Shown: positions 44,967 through 57,132 of the stretch, one piece after another
How the letters are laid out: the number at the start of each line of letters is the position of its first letter
How positions within the stretch are numbered: the first letter of the stretch is position 1
Source of the DNA: Inia geoffrensis
Lineage: Eukaryota > Chordata > Mammalia > Artiodactyla > Iniidae
Assembly (NCBI GenBank): GCA_036417435.1
Contig: CM070899.1
Location: 170,653,494 to 170,717,493, forward strand
Direction of reading: 5' to 3'
DNA: 64,000 nucleotides
Made by a program: the position numbers and the translations under genes
The notes under the pieces: generated by a model
What the model saw: the letters and a program-made list of their open reading frames with translations, nothing else
Told to the model about the DNA's origin: nothing
Database searches by the model: none

Positions 44967-47900
44967 TGGAGAGAGCTCTGTTCTGAACATGACAACTCCC
45001 TGTCTCTGCCCTCACTCTCCATCCAGTTCTGTCAGGCTGGTATGCAAGTAGAGCAGCGGGGAATGTCGAAGAGACCCAAGCTGCTTGTTTTATATCATCT
45101 TCCACTTGGGGAGCCTGCCTCTTCCTTGGTTGTGCTCCAAACATAAGACCCTTTTTGACTGTTTTGTCCCCAGCGTTTGTGAAAGCCTCTGCTTATTCTG
45201 GGCTTTGACACTGTTCTGAAAAGTCAGTGCTTCTCATGCATCTATGATTTCCTCCTTCAAGGGGAATAGGACAAGGTTGATTTTTTTTCTTCCTTTGTGT
45301 TTCTGTACCATCCAAGTCAGGTAAGAATCACAGACAACTTTATCGCATAGGGGCAGGATACCTCTTATCTATACATTTTATTATTAATTTTTATTTTACA
45401 GTGAGTTCTTCAAAGCGTTCCCTATACTGTGTCTTTCTTTCCTAGGAACCATCTGTACATCAGTTTCAATTACGACAATTTCTCTTTTCACGTTAGAATT
45501 ACAGTGCATTTTTCTGCTCCTGGCTCTGTTCCTCTCCCTCTTGCCACTCTGGCCCAGCCTCTAGAAAGCAGGAGACCAGCTGGTTTTCTGTTCACAGCCG
45601 TTACTTTCCAGCTGCCAGCGGTTACTTCAGTGACTCAAACTTCTTGGAGCGTGTGGCCTGGCCTCCCTGCGCGTGGCTGCCCTACTTCAGACGCCCAGAC
45701 AGCAGCTGTGGCCGTGGCTCCCACAGCCCACACCCACGCCTGGGTCAGCATGGCGGGCTCTCCCAGCATGGGAGCTCAAGAAAAGGCAGCGAAGGCTCTG
45801 AAGCCACCACTGCAGTGACCTGAGCACCCACAGTCGAGCGGGGTCACCGTGGTAGATGCAGGACCCACCCTCATGAAGGCAGCTGGCCACACGGCATCAC
45901 GGCTCCCAACCTGGACTTGGGCCAGAAGCTTGGTGATTCCTGCTCATAATATACAGCCTAGCAAGTCCTTGAGGGAGACACAGTCTTCTCAACACAGTTT
46001 GCTTCTCTGCCTAGTAATGAGCTATGACGTAGGGTCAATTTGATTTCTGCTCTCATCTCTGTGCCTGGGTCGAGGCAAAAGAGTATTTTTGGTTTTCTCC
46101 ATAACCAGAAAAGAACAAGCATTAAGCAGGGGGTGGGGGGGGCTCGAACACAAGTTGAGCCATTAATGATGAAACAATACAGTTTGTTGGTTTGTTTTCA
46201 TCAATTCCTAATGTCAGTTTCCCTAGGCCTTCGCTCAGTCCATCTTCAACATCCTCGAGCAGAGCTGGAGATGTTTTTCGTTCCTTTTCTCTTCTGAAAA
46301 TAAATTTCCCTCAACCCTTTTTTTTTCTCACTTATTTTGAGTGGAAAAAATACTTCCGAGTGAGAAAGGAAGATGCCTTTGCTTGAACAGCCACTCCCTG
46401 CCTCCCACCCCCCCAAAAAACTTCGGGAAATTTAGAACTGAGCCTGCTCCTGGCAAAACAAACTTTTGCTATAGCTGTTCAAGGAGAAGACTGACAGGCA
46501 ATCGTTTAATTCAGGAGTCACAGAGCTGGAAGGGAAGAGTGTTCTATGCTCGTCTGGGAGATCCCAGGGCTTCGTTATCACCTCCGGAGCAATGAGGCGG
46601 TCGCAGGGCAACACACTGCAGCCTCCTCTTGGGAGTAAATGCTCTTCTGCAGAGGCCCGCCCGCAGCCTCCCGTTCCACTCTTCTCATCAAACCTGAGAG
46701 GGAGCGATCACAAGGCAGCTGGGGGCCAAGGATGCGAAAAAGCACATGGCACTCGTAACAGAACCACCCCCCCCCAAATGGGAACACACTCAAACACAAG
46801 TGCCGTCCGCCCGCCAGGGGGCGTGCCAGCCGGCACCTCCTCTGCCAGCCCTGCATACCCTTGAGAGCACAGTTCACAGCAGTCTGCGTTCCAGAAAGTA
46901 CACATGCAAAAGTCTCTTTTCTTCTCCAACATCTTCTCCTTCTCTCAAAAGAAAGAAAGCAAGCGCTGATTAAAACAACAGGTCATTACCACAGTGTGCC
47001 TACTATTAAAAAGAAAAACCCAACAGTCTGGAAATTCATGCTGAGGTTGCCACAGCAATAGTTCCACAGCCCAACCTGCAACATTAACCATTCCCTGACA
47101 AAATGCTGTAAAGATTCCCGGGACAGGGAAGACTCCCTTGTTTTATGATTTGAATTCTCTCCATTGAAAACACTGTTTAAGCACATATTGTACCATTAAT
47201 ATTCCTGCTCCCAGCTGTCTAACAAACAGCAGATAACTCTGGAGATACCTACAGACAGTTCCTTCGGTTGGAGGACTGGGAGAGACGTTGGTTAGTAAAC
47301 ACTCTTTTGAGTTCTTAGAACAAAAAATACGCTTTCTCAACAAAGCATATTCTTAACCAAGCACACAAGGTTATTTCAAGTAATCCAATCAAGTCAGCAA
47401 CTAGGAGGCTCCAGACTGTGACGCAGTGTCTCCTCCCTCTGTGAACTGGCAAATTCAAAGGGACCCACTGAAGTGCTCTGAACATTCATTCCCAAAGGAA
47501 GAGCGGGAGGGGTGAGAAGAAGGTAACTGTTGGGCTTCCCCTCCCAGAACAAAACCCCAGCACTGTACCAGGGAGGTTCTGAATAAAATGCCTGTTCATC
47601 GCATTATAAGGACGAGTTCTTAAGTGTCTCACAAAGGCCACCAGGCCTCCTCTACAAAACTGCCCACATCAAATACATATTGCTGGAAGGGAATCCAAAT
47701 AGAAAGGAAAGCTATCCACGGGGCTGGAATCAGGCAAGAGAGATGGGGGCATGTCCAAGAGGCGTTGGTGAGACTACAGCTCCGCGTGTTTTCTGAGAGC
47801 CCCTATAAATAGGAGAACCATATGCCTGGCCTTCCATTCCAATAAAGCCCTATCTCCAAGGTTTGAGGCACGTGTCCTCAAACACCAGTTTGGAGGCTGA

Positions 47901-49132
47901 TCCAGTGTCCAATCAAAATGTTCCCAATCTATAGGAGAAAGCACCCTCAGGGTTCCCAGTGTAACAGGAGAATTTTCTCCCTGTGGCATGGAAAGGAGCA
48001 TATTACTGAGATCTGCTCAGGGGAGTCCAGCAACACATTCCCCTGTCGGTACATAAAAATAAAAGATCTATTACACAAGAGATACAGCCACGTTTCAGTT
48101 GAGGAAAACAAACACAACAGCCTGTTTTCCTTTGCAGAAAGATGCTCCCCCCTGAAGCTAAAAAGCACGCTTCCTGCGTTGACCCACACTGCAGGCAGGT
48201 GGGACCTAATGTCACGACACCATCTTCCCACCACTTCAATACTCTAGTGCCCAGATTCAGTGGTGGGGCAGGAGGCGTCCAGGAGAGGGGAGCAGAGAAG
48301 GCAGCGGCCACGGAAGGAGCCCTGCGCGTGGACAGACGAGGAACCCGGGCAGCTGAGGGTTGGCAGCCAGACACGGGGTCCATATTCTCCATAGCGTGCA
48401 AGGGACTTAACAGTCTGACCACGTTAGGGAGGGATATTCAAAACGTGACTCTTGATTTCAGGATGCCTTTAGCTGCCTTCCGATCAAACGCACACAGCAA
48501 GCACTAAAGCAAGAGCTTGATGAAACGTGAAAAGAGAAAAAAAACAAAATATGAAAGAAACCCAGTCAGCCTGCAAGGTTCTCAAAGTCGACTTGCACAA
48601 CACTGGTTTGGAACTCAAAATGCATTTCCACAGCAAGTCTGCTATCAGCCCAGGCTGTGATGGAGTTAAGGACAGAACCAAAGGACCAGGGAAGCCAAGC
48701 GCTGTGTGTGTCTGTTCCCAGGCCCTCAAGATGCCTAGGCCGCATCAGTCGTGGGCCTCAAGCCAAACATCCTCCCAGACAGCTTGAGGCTACCTCACTC
48801 CCATAAATGCCATTTGGTTAAATGAAACAGTAAAAATGAAGCACATTTTCAGCTGTTTTAAAGGAAGAAATACGTACTAAGGCACTTCATCTACAAATTT
48901 ACTGAACTGGAAACTTTCAGATTTTTCTAGACCAAATACACTATGCATTTTGTAAAATACAGGAGAGCTCCAGTTCAAGAGCAGTTACAAAACTTATGGT
49001 CTTAGGAGTCTGAATTAAGGACTAACTTTGAGAGAACTGTGGGGCAGTTTATCTACCAGAACGCATGATTAAGTATGATTAAGTGGGTTTTTCCTACTAT
49101 ATTTACACATCGGGAAGAGAAAAAATAACAAT
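44967..49132. other. 4.1-kb stretch with no recognisable interspersed repeat
   Basis: The longest repeat-free interval in the window. Composition varies from AT-rich (45240-45400, 46880-47350) to GC-moderate (45530-45900, 46560-46860). Several open frames of 60-140 codons exist on both strands, none recognised and none with a convincing acceptor and donor pair. It may hold conserved regulatory DNA or repeats too old to see. Confidence 0.5.
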
Positions 49133-49149
49133 AAAAAAGAGAGTCCCTG

Positions 49150-49497
49150 AGGACTTCCCTGGTGGCACAGTGGTTAAGAATCTGCCTGCCAACGCAGGGA
49201 ACACGGGTTCGAGCCCTGGTCTGGGAAGATCCCACATGCCGTGGAGCTACTAAGCCCCTGCGCCACAACTACTGAGCTTGTGCTCTAGAGCCCGTGAGCC
49301 ACAACTACTGAGCCCGTGTCCCACAACCACTGAAGCCCGCGTGCCTAGAGCCCATGATCCGCAACAAGAGAAGCCACCGCAGTGAGAAGCCCGCCCACTG
49401 GAACGAAGAGCAGCCCCTGCTCGCCGCAACTAGAGAAAGCCCACGAGCGGCAATGAAAACCCAACACAGCCAAAAAATAAATTAACTTAAAAAAACA
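49150..49497 (+). mobile_element. CHR-type SINE, long form
   Basis: Full-length copy. Target-site duplication aaaaaagagagtccctg (49133-49149) versus aaaaaagagagcccctg (49498-49514), one mismatch. Confidence 0.96.
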
Positions 49498-49514
49498 AAA
49501 AAAGAGAGCCCCTG

Positions 49515-49690
49515 TCTTAAGAGACCTTATCGTTATTTTCTTCTAATTTTCTGCAGTAGACATATATTACTTTTATAAATACAGAAAAAGTCATTTTGAA
49601 AACATTTTAAGGAAACATATAATGAATGGTACAGGAATTCAGAGAAGGCTGAGGTTCCTATGAACAGGCCTAGGAGGGAAACAGGAGGGC
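49515..49690. other. Intron, no recognised feature
   Basis: Short AT-rich stretch. Confidence 0.4.
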
Positions 49691-49765
49691 GTGGGAGGGG
49701 AGGGGAGGGGAGGGGAGGGGAATGGGAGGAAGAGGAAGGGAGAAGGAAGGGGTGGGGGGAGGAGC
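49691..49765. repeat. Purine-rich (GGGGA)n tract
   Basis: Five GGGGA units at about 49697-49721, followed by a G/A-only stretch of about 40 bp. Four or more G runs give G-quadruplex potential on the plus strand. Confidence 0.9.
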
Positions 49766-49797
49766 AGACCAGGAAGGGACTCTCAAAAGCAACAGCT

Positions 49798-49992
49798 GAG
49801 GCTACCATTTATTGGGAGCTGTCAGATCCCAGGCTCCCGACAAGCATAATCTCATCTCATTCTTGCAGCCACGCAGCGGGGTAGGTCTTATAATTTCCAT
49901 TTTAAAGATAACAAAACTGAAAACTAGGGTGACTTGCCCGAAGCACACATCTAGTAAGTGACGGAGTCTGTGCTCTTTCTACTCTCCTAGGA
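49798..49992 (-). mobile_element. MIR SINE
   Basis: ggctaccatttattgggagc, ataatctcatctcattcttg, ttccattttaaagataacaa, gacttgcccgaagcacacat, ctagtaagtgacggagtctg. Good MIR order. Confidence 0.82.
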
Positions 49993-51254
49993 ATTTTTCA
50001 AGTGGGTTCTGTGTTACCAGAGGGATCCGTGGACACTTGGCCTCCGTCACCGCCCTGAGCTGGGCAGGCAGGCTCTGGGTCCCATTCAGCATCACCTGAG
50101 CAGTTCCATCTTAACCCATTTCCTATATCTTCAGTATCTGCATAAGATAGCATTTTTTTTAGATACAGGAGTTCCCAACACTTCAAAAAATAAACAACAG
50201 TTTGAAAACCACTGCCCTATGCCACCACACCAACTACAAAGGCCCTGAGGGGCTGAGATATATTTGGCAGGTATATAGATATATTTATGCTGGGCTGGGG
50301 ACACGGAGGGAGGAAAAGGGCTGCGCTGGGCATGTGCTGGGAAACAGAAATGAGACGGAAACATGAGAGCTAGGAAGTTACAAAGGATGTGGAGTGAGGC
50401 AGAGGTGAAGGAGCCTTTCTACTGGTGACAACCATCCACCTCCTGCTCACATAAAAACCAAACGTGCAGGCCACCCTCAAAGCAACCAGCATTTAATAAA
50501 AACTTCAGAAAGCCCGTTGTTCTGTTAGGGCCAGCTTTGATTTAAAAAATTCAAATACCAAGACAAATGCAACACATGTGCAACTCTATTTTAAAACCAC
50601 CTGAACGTGTGCCAATCCTGCAAAAGAATGTGGGTTTTCTCAGCATTCCCACTCCCTATGCTGTCTCACCAGGTATGCTGGGCAAGTTTTGGGGGGTGCT
50701 TCTCCATCCTAGGTTTGCCTCCTATTAATTAAACACTGAAAGGCAGCGCGAAGGGCATTTAGACAAGGTCAAACTTAACTGACAAGAACTCATCTTCAGC
50801 CATAATATAAAGAAAGATCAAATTATGCTATTGTGCTGATTTATACGGTATATTTATACAAACATAATCTGATAGTTCTCACAGTTTTAAAGTATTATCC
50901 TTAAGAGCAAGCCAATAATGAATGTTTGGTATGAGATTTTCTATTTTCCATGATTTATTACGAAGCGATACTCTGTTTAGCAGAGAGCAGTTTTCAAATA
51001 GACAAGCAGTAATTCATTCTGTTCATTTGGTTTCACACTCACGACCAGTATTGGATGATGGGAATCTTCCTGAGAGATGGCTACAATAATGCATTCTACT
51101 GCACATGCAGGTTGTCTGAGCCTTGCATTCAATGGCTTTACAGAAGTCAAGAGATAAAAGGGGTTTTGAGCTCTCACTGCTTTGCTGGAAAAGTCACAAT
51201 TCTCTAGCTCTTAAATTCGTTCTTAAAATCGGGGTGTTCAAACAGTTCTGTCTA
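49993..51254. other. Intron, unique AT-rich sequence
   Basis: About 1.2 kb without a named repeat. 50700-51000 is AT-rich with many short palindromes; it could be conserved non-coding DNA, but this cannot be tested here. Confidence 0.4.
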
Positions 51255-51445
51255 GCTTGGCAAACACTTACTGAGCACCCTATATGTGCGCCAAATGCAG
51301 TGGAAATGCTGGGAATTCAAAGGTGATACAGACAATGTGGTGGCCCTGGAGGAGCCTGTGAAATCCAGAGGAGTGAAATATATGTAAACGGACAACTTCT
51401 GTATAACTTAAGTACAGATCAGGGTACTATGGAAATACAGAAGGA
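51255..51445 (-). mobile_element. L2 LINE 3' end fragment
   Basis: gcaaacacttactgagcacc, ctatatgtgcgccaaatgca, gctgggaattcaaaggtgata, ggccctggaggagcctgtga: reversed L2 3' tail, cut on the right by the MLT1 LTR. Confidence 0.6.
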
Positions 51446-51448
51446 GCC

Positions 51449-51932
51449 TGTGATAGGCAGAATAATGGCCCCAGAGATGTCCACATCCTAATCCCAGGAA
51501 CCTATAAATATGTTACCTGACATAGCAAATGGGAATTTAAATTGCACATGGAATCAAGGTTGCTAATCCACTGACTTTGGAATAGGGAAATTATCCTGGA
51601 TTATCTGGGTACGCCCAATGTAATCCACTTAGAAGTGGAAAACAGAGGCAGAGGAAATGTGATGAGAGAAGCAGAGTCGAGAGACGCTAGGCTGCTGACT
51701 TTAAAGACAGGGAAGGGGGCCATGAGCCAAGGAATGCAGCTGGAAACGGCAGGGAAATACGATTCTCCCCTAAAGCTGCAGGAAGTACCGCCAATCCCTC
51801 GATGTTAGCCTAGTGATATACCCATGTCACTTCTGAACTAGATAACTACCAGATAATAAATACATTTGTATTGTTTTAAACCACTAAGAGTGCAGTGATT
51901 TGTTAAGGCAGCAACAGAAAATTAATCGACAG
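51449..51932 (+). mobile_element. MLT1-like solo LTR (ERVL-MaLR)
   Basis: Starts cctgtgataggcagaataat; then ggccccagagatgtccacat, cctaatcccaggaacctata, ttatcctggattatctgggt, gggccatgagccaaggaatg, and ends agcaacagaaaattaatcga. Nearly full length at about 480 bp. The LTR carries no gene. Confidence 0.9.
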
Positions 51933-52867
51933 CCCTTCAGTGGGAAGATACAACTATTTATATGTGGAAACACTCATTCTTACTAATGCTTCATCAGCCA
52001 CACTCAGCAAGGAGGGTGAGGCTGTTAAACCTTAATGCTCGATCCAGAAGCACAAATGGCCCAGCCTCACACATTCATCATGTTACAGTAAGTCTCCAGG
52101 GCCTGTTCTCGAAAGATCCTTCACACACTCACCAGCCAAGAGAGCTGTCACTTGGAAGACAAAGTCGCCAAATACAGGCCACAACTATTCTGCCAGCACC
52201 ACCACTTTGAACGTGTAAGTGCCACGTGTACGATGCTCACGTAGGCCTTCTGAAATGTCTGCTAGCAGTCTATTCTGCTGCAGCCTCAGACAACAGAGAC
52301 TATAAATATAGCTTACTATGGAGCACAGCATTTAAATGTGATACCACAAAAAAGCTGCAGAATCACGGGCCAGAGAAAGTCAGCTCCTCTGGAATTGCTC
52401 TCCAGAGGAGTAGAAAATAGCCCCAAAGTTACCTGCCAGGCCACATTCTGAAACATTAAATGAAAATGAAGGTGGGAAAGCACAGAGGGACTGTTGTCCC
52501 AATCCCAGCCTGGTATTTGTCTGCTCACCTTGAGACGACTCTGGCGAGCACAGCCTCAGCGGGACTGAGGCCAGAGGGGAAGGGCCGCACCTAATTCGGC
52601 TATTTTCAGGAAAGCCGGGCTCCAGTATGAAATTCTACAGCTATGTTCAGAATCCATCAACGATCCGTGGCTTAAAATATTATCTTGTGGATGCTGGCAG
52701 CAAGTTTAATTCTACATGCTATATATTAACTACTAAATTTATTACACTGTCCGAAATTTGGTCTTATATTTTGAACTTAGAAAATTGCCCACAGTAAGTT
52801 TTTAAATCACAAGCAAACTGTGTGCATATAATCACTTTTAAGCACATGCATACCCTCTCCCCCTCCC
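51933..52867. other. Intron, no recognised feature
   Basis: Unique sequence; nothing supported. Confidence 0.4.
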
Positions 52868-52940
52868 ATTTCTTTTTTACTTAATTTTTATTGGAGTACA
52901 GGTGCTTTACAACGTCGTGTTAGTTTCTGCTGTACAGACC
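52868..52940 (-). mobile_element. L1 3' end fragment
   Basis: cttaatttttattggagtac, aggtgctttacaacgtcgtg, ttagtttctgctgtacag: about 70 bp of reversed L1 3' UTR. Confidence 0.8.
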
Positions 52941-53954
52941 TTCCTCCCTCTTCTTGAGCCCCTTCTTCTTCCTGATCTACTCACGGCTCCTCGGAGGTCT
53001 CACCCAATGTCCTACTCTGCACGTGTGGTCAGCAGGCTGATTAAAGCCATTCCCCATCCCACCACAGGTGGGACACTGAGCACACAGTCTCGTTCCAGCT
53101 GAGGCTCTCTGGTTATCGCAGCGGTAGGGTCTCCTCTTCATCACTACCCTCCCCTGGTGCTCAGAAAAGCCTTGCCAGTCATTCCAAACCCACATTTTCT
53201 CAGGGGAGTGCCTCCAACCCCTAGTATACTGAAGGGGGAGGACATACATCATCAGCACACACATAGCTCTCCCGAGAGACCTACGAGACAAGAAGAGTCA
53301 CTGTCCTCTACAAGGGATCCTTTTCCACCCCAGCCCTGCCTTCTCACCAATACCGAGGCGGGAAGGAGAGGGCAGCCCCACAGACTCTGACATCATACAA
53401 AGACAAAGAAAAAAGAATTTGCAGGATGTGACAAATGACTCCTCAACCAGCCAACAAACACCAAGTTAAGTGTCCCCAGGTCACCAGCTGTCTTTTTACG
53501 GGACCTCGATACAAATTTTCATCTAAATCTAATAGAATTTCGCATCCAAAGGTCCAAAAAGCACATCCAATTCCTATTTCTCATTTTAATCAGATTGCTG
53601 GGAACAAATATATAAACAGACAAAGGATCAAGACACTTATGAGAAACATTAGTATAGATATGAAGTTTAGAACTCACATATTTATGTTAAATTATGCCTT
53701 CATGTTCACTGAAATGGACAGTACAGTGCTAACCTTCTTCTTTCCAGTGGCTCAGCAAAGGGCCACTGTCGCTCTCAACTAAAGCACCTAACATCTCATT
53801 GTTGGATGGAGAGACCACAATTTTCTCATCTATGGAGCACACCCCAATAGCTACACTGAATGTGATGGTTCTGATGACGCGTACTGCAAATTTTTTTTAA
53901 ACTTTTATCTACTATTAGGAATATCACAGTGAAACGAAATTTCACTTATTTTAA
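52941..53954. other. Intron, no recognised feature
   Basis: Unique sequence. The plus-strand open frame at 53435-53782 is not recognised. Confidence 0.4.
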
Positions 53955-54061
53955 AAGAAAGATCAGGTGCTGGTGAGGATGCAGAACAACTAGAATTCTC
54001 AACCTTTGCTGCTGGAAGTGTATATTCCACTCTGGAAAACTGCTGACAAAGTACTTAACCT
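53955..54061 (+). mobile_element. Old L1 ORF2 fragment, left part
   Basis: gatcaggtgctggtgaggat, gcagaacaactagaattctc, tattccactctggaaaact follow the conserved L1 ORF2 3' order. It resumes at about 54655. Confidence 0.65.
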
Positions 54062-54650
54062 ATGAACTAAAATTTGCAGGTACCAAGCAACAGTATTACA
54101 CTGCAAGTTCTTTTAAATGCAAAAACTCCAGTGGCCACACAGGAAGACAATCACTGTGCTATCACTGTTTACTCAACCTCCTGTTAACACAGTAGTAGCA
54201 CCAGGGGCTGGAGATGGCAAGCTCCAGAGTCAAGTCATCGTGAACTTTCCTTCACAACCAATGTGCCCGGGCAGCTTCGTCCACAGGCATGGAGCCCAGT
54301 CCAATTCGGAGCCTCCCTGTGAACTGAAAGAGAAGGCTTATCAAAGTTAAACAAAAGCCTCAACAGTCTTTGCAGCAAATATATGGAAGCTAGACCACAA
54401 AAGATTAGAGGAGGAAGAGTATCTTATCACTGACATTGTTTAGAACAGCAGGCAAGAAAAAAAAAAGGGGAGGCTAACTTTTGGTCAGCTTTATCATAGT
54501 TTTTAAATTCTCTACAATGGACCCCTTTATTGCCTGCAGATGGGGAAGAGGAGGCCAATCATTCCCATCTCCCTGTCCTTGGTTAATTACTCCTTGCCAA
54601 TTAGAGTTGAAAAGGGTAAGTAATAAAAGTGTGTTAATTTGAAGTTTACA
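54062..54650 (+). mobile_element. Unclassified interspersed repeat, copy 1
   Basis: About 590 bp that interrupts an old L1 and has a collinear, diverged partner at 57675-58650. Shared blocks include gaactaaaatttgca (54064-54078), caaaaactcca followed by tggccaca, gtatcttatcac, cttttggtcagctttat, and acccctttattgcc (54521-54534). I cannot assign it to a family. Strand is arbitrary. It has no open frame of note. Confidence 0.55.
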
Positions 54651-54654
54651 TATA

Positions 54655-54880
54655 TTTGAAATTTCTTTATGACCCAATACTCCCACTTCTAGGTATCTAT
54701 GCTGTAAAAACATGAAAACATGTGCCCAAAGAGACATGTGCAAAATGTTCATGGAGTCAATGTTTGTATTAATGAGTAGTTAGAAAAAAAAAAATAGGAG
54801 AATAACTAAATAAAATGGGGTATAAGGATATACTGACTATTTTATAGCAATTACAAGCAATACACTAGAGCTGTAGATTT
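54655..54880 (+). mobile_element. Old L1 ORF2 fragment, right part
   Basis: tttatgacccaatactccca, cttctaggtatctatgctgt, catgtgcaaaatgttcatgg continue the L1 ORF2 text that stops at about 54061. Confidence 0.65.
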
Positions 54881-55594
54881 TATCTACAATACTCCAATTT
54901 TTAATTCACATATTTGTATAATTCAGATTGAGCATTTTCAAATCACAATAATCAAAGCTATAAGTAAGCAGATTAGCCACCATCAGTTCTCAGCAGGCCT
55001 ATAGCTATTAAACGCCTGGTTCTCTACTACTATCTTCTTGCCACAATCACTGTGAAATACAGATGAGCTCAATCCCTTTGTTGGGAGCAAAGGTCCAGGG
55101 ATCTGACTCTGTGCATTAATGTGAGTTCCTAGAGATGAATGCCCTTGGCTGAAATGGTGGCCCCAAAGGAACTCATCAGCCATCTAAGCACCGGCAAAAC
55201 TTCCTGAGACAAGCATGGTGCGGACCTATGGGAGAAATCAGATTACCTTCCAAGGCATCACCAGAGAACGGACCGTCATGAGCCCATGCAAGTGGATCCT
55301 AACGGAAGCTCCTCCCATAACCCCAAGCTGGGAGTGCCCCAGGCCAACCCCATGCACAGGAGTGGCCTGGAGCCATCTCAGGGGTGTGCATGCAGACCCA
55401 AAGGGACTCAATCTGCGTTCAAGTTATACTCCAGTGAGTCGTGATCTGCATCAACCCCACTTCCTCCACTGCAGGGTCCCCCCAGTTGCTTATCTTCTGG
55501 GACATTACAAAATGAAGTAGCCAGCCTGCTAGAACACTAGCTGGAAGCCTCCTTTAACTAGAATTTGTGGAGCATGAGTTGATATAATTCATTG
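54881..55594. other. Intron, no recognised feature
   Basis: Unique sequence; the open frame 55215-55520 plus is not recognised. Confidence 0.4.
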
Positions 55595-55838
55595 TTTCTT
55601 AAAGTGTTGTTTGTGGAACATCACGCTGCCGTGTGCCTAATAAAAGAGGATTCTATAGTCACGTAAGTTTGGGAAATGTTGCCTAATGTATATAATCTTA
55701 CTCCCACTCCCCACAATGTGTAATGCAAATTATCATATTAAAGGCTCAGCAGAGTTCTAGAGGAAGGAAGTCTGCTTTACTCTCAACAAGGGTTTCCCAA
55801 ACTCACTGACAAAGGAACACTTTTCCTACCTAAAAGGA
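55595..55838. mobile_element. Possible hAT MITE fragments
   Basis: gtgttgtttgtggaacatca and agggtttcccaaactcactg resemble the ends of common hAT MITEs, but the middle is too diverged to name. Confidence 0.35.
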
Positions 55839-55842
55839 CTGT

Positions 55843-56020
55843 TTTTCAAACTTGCCTCATCTTAAGAATCACCTAGGACTACTGTTAACACAGAGGATTC
55901 CCACTACCCAAGCACAACCCCTCCACCCCCAACCTCTGAAAGTCTTCAAGGGAAAGATCTTATCATTTAACAAGCAGCCCAGGTGGCTTATCATCAGACC
56001 AGTTTTGAAAATACTGACAA
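55843..56020 (+). mobile_element. MER5A-like hAT MITE
   Basis: tttttcaaacttgcctcatc, ttaagaatcacctaggacta, gttaacacagaggattccca, then ttaacaagcagcccaggtgg and tcatcagaccagttttgaaa: MER5A order over its full length. Confidence 0.78.
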
Positions 56021-56107
56021 ACTAGCATTGGGCCAGAAACACTACTTCCTGTTCAAATGCTTCTAAGTGATTTCCAGAGCAATTTCCTAATTTAAAGGCA
56101 GGATCCT

Positions 56108-56212
56108 GGCAATTCCTTGGCGGTCCAGGGGTTAGGACTCTGCGCTTTCACTGCCGTAGCCCGGGTTCAATCCCTAGTTGGTGAACTAAGATCCTGCAAG
56201 CCACACAGCATG
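56108..56212 (+). mobile_element. Short CHR-related SINE body
   Basis: ggcaattccttggcggtcca, ggggttaggactctgcgctt, gggttcaatccctagttggt, then ctgcaagccacacagca. The target-site copy aggatcct at 56100-56107 recurs at 56656-56663, beyond the microsatellite, so the satellite is the tail of this SINE. Confidence 0.9.
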
Positions 56213-56340
56213 GAAGGAAGGAAGGGAGGGAGGGAGGGAGGGAGGGAGGGAGGAAGGAAGGAAGGAAGGAAGGAAGGAAGGAAGGAAGGAAGGAAGGAAG
56301 GAAGGAAGGAAGGGAAGAAAGAAAGAAAAAGAAAGAAAGA

Positions 56341-56371
<31 letters not shown>

Positions 56372-56482
56372 GAGGGAGGGAGGGAGGGAAGGGAGGGAGG
56401 GAGGGAGAGGAGAGGGGGAGAGAGAGAGAGGGAGGGAGGGAGGAAGGAAGGAAGGAAGGAAGGAAGGAAGGAAGGAAGGAAG

Positions 56483-56534
<52 letters not shown>

Positions 56535-56655
56535 GGAGGGAGGGAGGGAGGGAGGGAGGGAGGGAAGGGAGGGAGGGAGGGAGGGAGGGAGGGAGGGAGG
56601 GAAGGGAGGGAGGGAGGGAGAGGAGAGGGGGAGAGAGAGAGGGAGGGAGGGAGGG
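56213..56655. repeat. GGAA/GGGA/GA microsatellite grown from a SINE tail
   Basis: About 440 bp of G and A (on the plus strand): blocks of (GGGA)n, (GGAA)n of about 17 units near 56250-56315, (GAAA)n, (GA)n near 56345-56372 and further alternations, repeated in two similar rounds. It creates a 182-codon plus-strand and a 175-codon minus-strand open frame that are pure artefacts. The tract may be long and collapsed or variable in assemblies. Confidence 0.97.
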
Positions 56656-56837
56656 AGGATCCTAAGCACCATCATCCACTTAGAGCAGCCAGGACATGGA
56701 GTGGAGTATTCCTACTGCACTTGAGTGGTCACAGCAGCAGGTTTCCATCCTATGGGTCTCTCCACCAGGTTAACCATCATCGTTACACCACCAACAACTG
56801 ACTTCTTCAATGTATCATCTCCCATAGTTTGCCACAA

Positions 56838-56926
56838 AGTCCCTATGAGAAAAGCACTATTATCTTCCCATTTTGAGGAAATGAGGAAACAGGCTAAGGA
56901 ATTTTAAGTGATTTGCCCTAAGTCAG
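56838..56926 (-). mobile_element. MIR SINE fragment
   Basis: tatcttcccattttgaggaaa, gaggaaacaggctaaggaat, gtgatttgccctaagtcag. Confidence 0.7.
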
Positions 56927-56927
56927 A

Positions 56928-57132
56928 GTTTCTCAGCACCATGGACATTCTGGGCTGGAGGATTTTTTGCCATGGGGGTGGAGAGGCTTCCAGTGCCCTG
57001 TAGGATGTTTAGCAGCATCCATGCCTCTACCCACTAGAGGCCAGAATCAGATCGCCTTCAGCCATGACAACAAATGTCTCCAGTCCTTGCCAAATGTCTC
57101 CTGGGGGCAAAATCGGGTAGGGACCACTGCTC
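56928..57132 (-). mobile_element. MER20-like hAT MITE
   Basis: cagagtttctcagcaccatg, gacattctgggctggagga, gtgccctgtaggatgtttag, cagcatccatgcctctaccc, actagaggccagaatcagat, caaatgtctcctgggggcaa. Nearly complete, reversed MER20. Confidence 0.88.

Noticed and set aside
45290..45340. gtcaggtaagaatc as a plus-strand splice donor
   Set aside because: Isolated donor-like string, antisense to CCNY, with no paired acceptor or open exon.
44285..51932. Two MLT1 LTRs as the ends of one endogenous retrovirus
   Set aside because: They are 6.7 kb apart in the same orientation, but they look like different MLT1 subfamilies with unrelated intron, a SINE and MIR between them, and no retroviral coding sequence. 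Two solo LTRs is the simpler reading.
56117..56675. Open frames of 182 (plus) and 175 (minus) codons, arginine/glutamate/glycine-rich or serine/proline/leucine-rich
   Set aside because: They are translations of a purine-only microsatellite; any stop-free G/A tract gives such frames.
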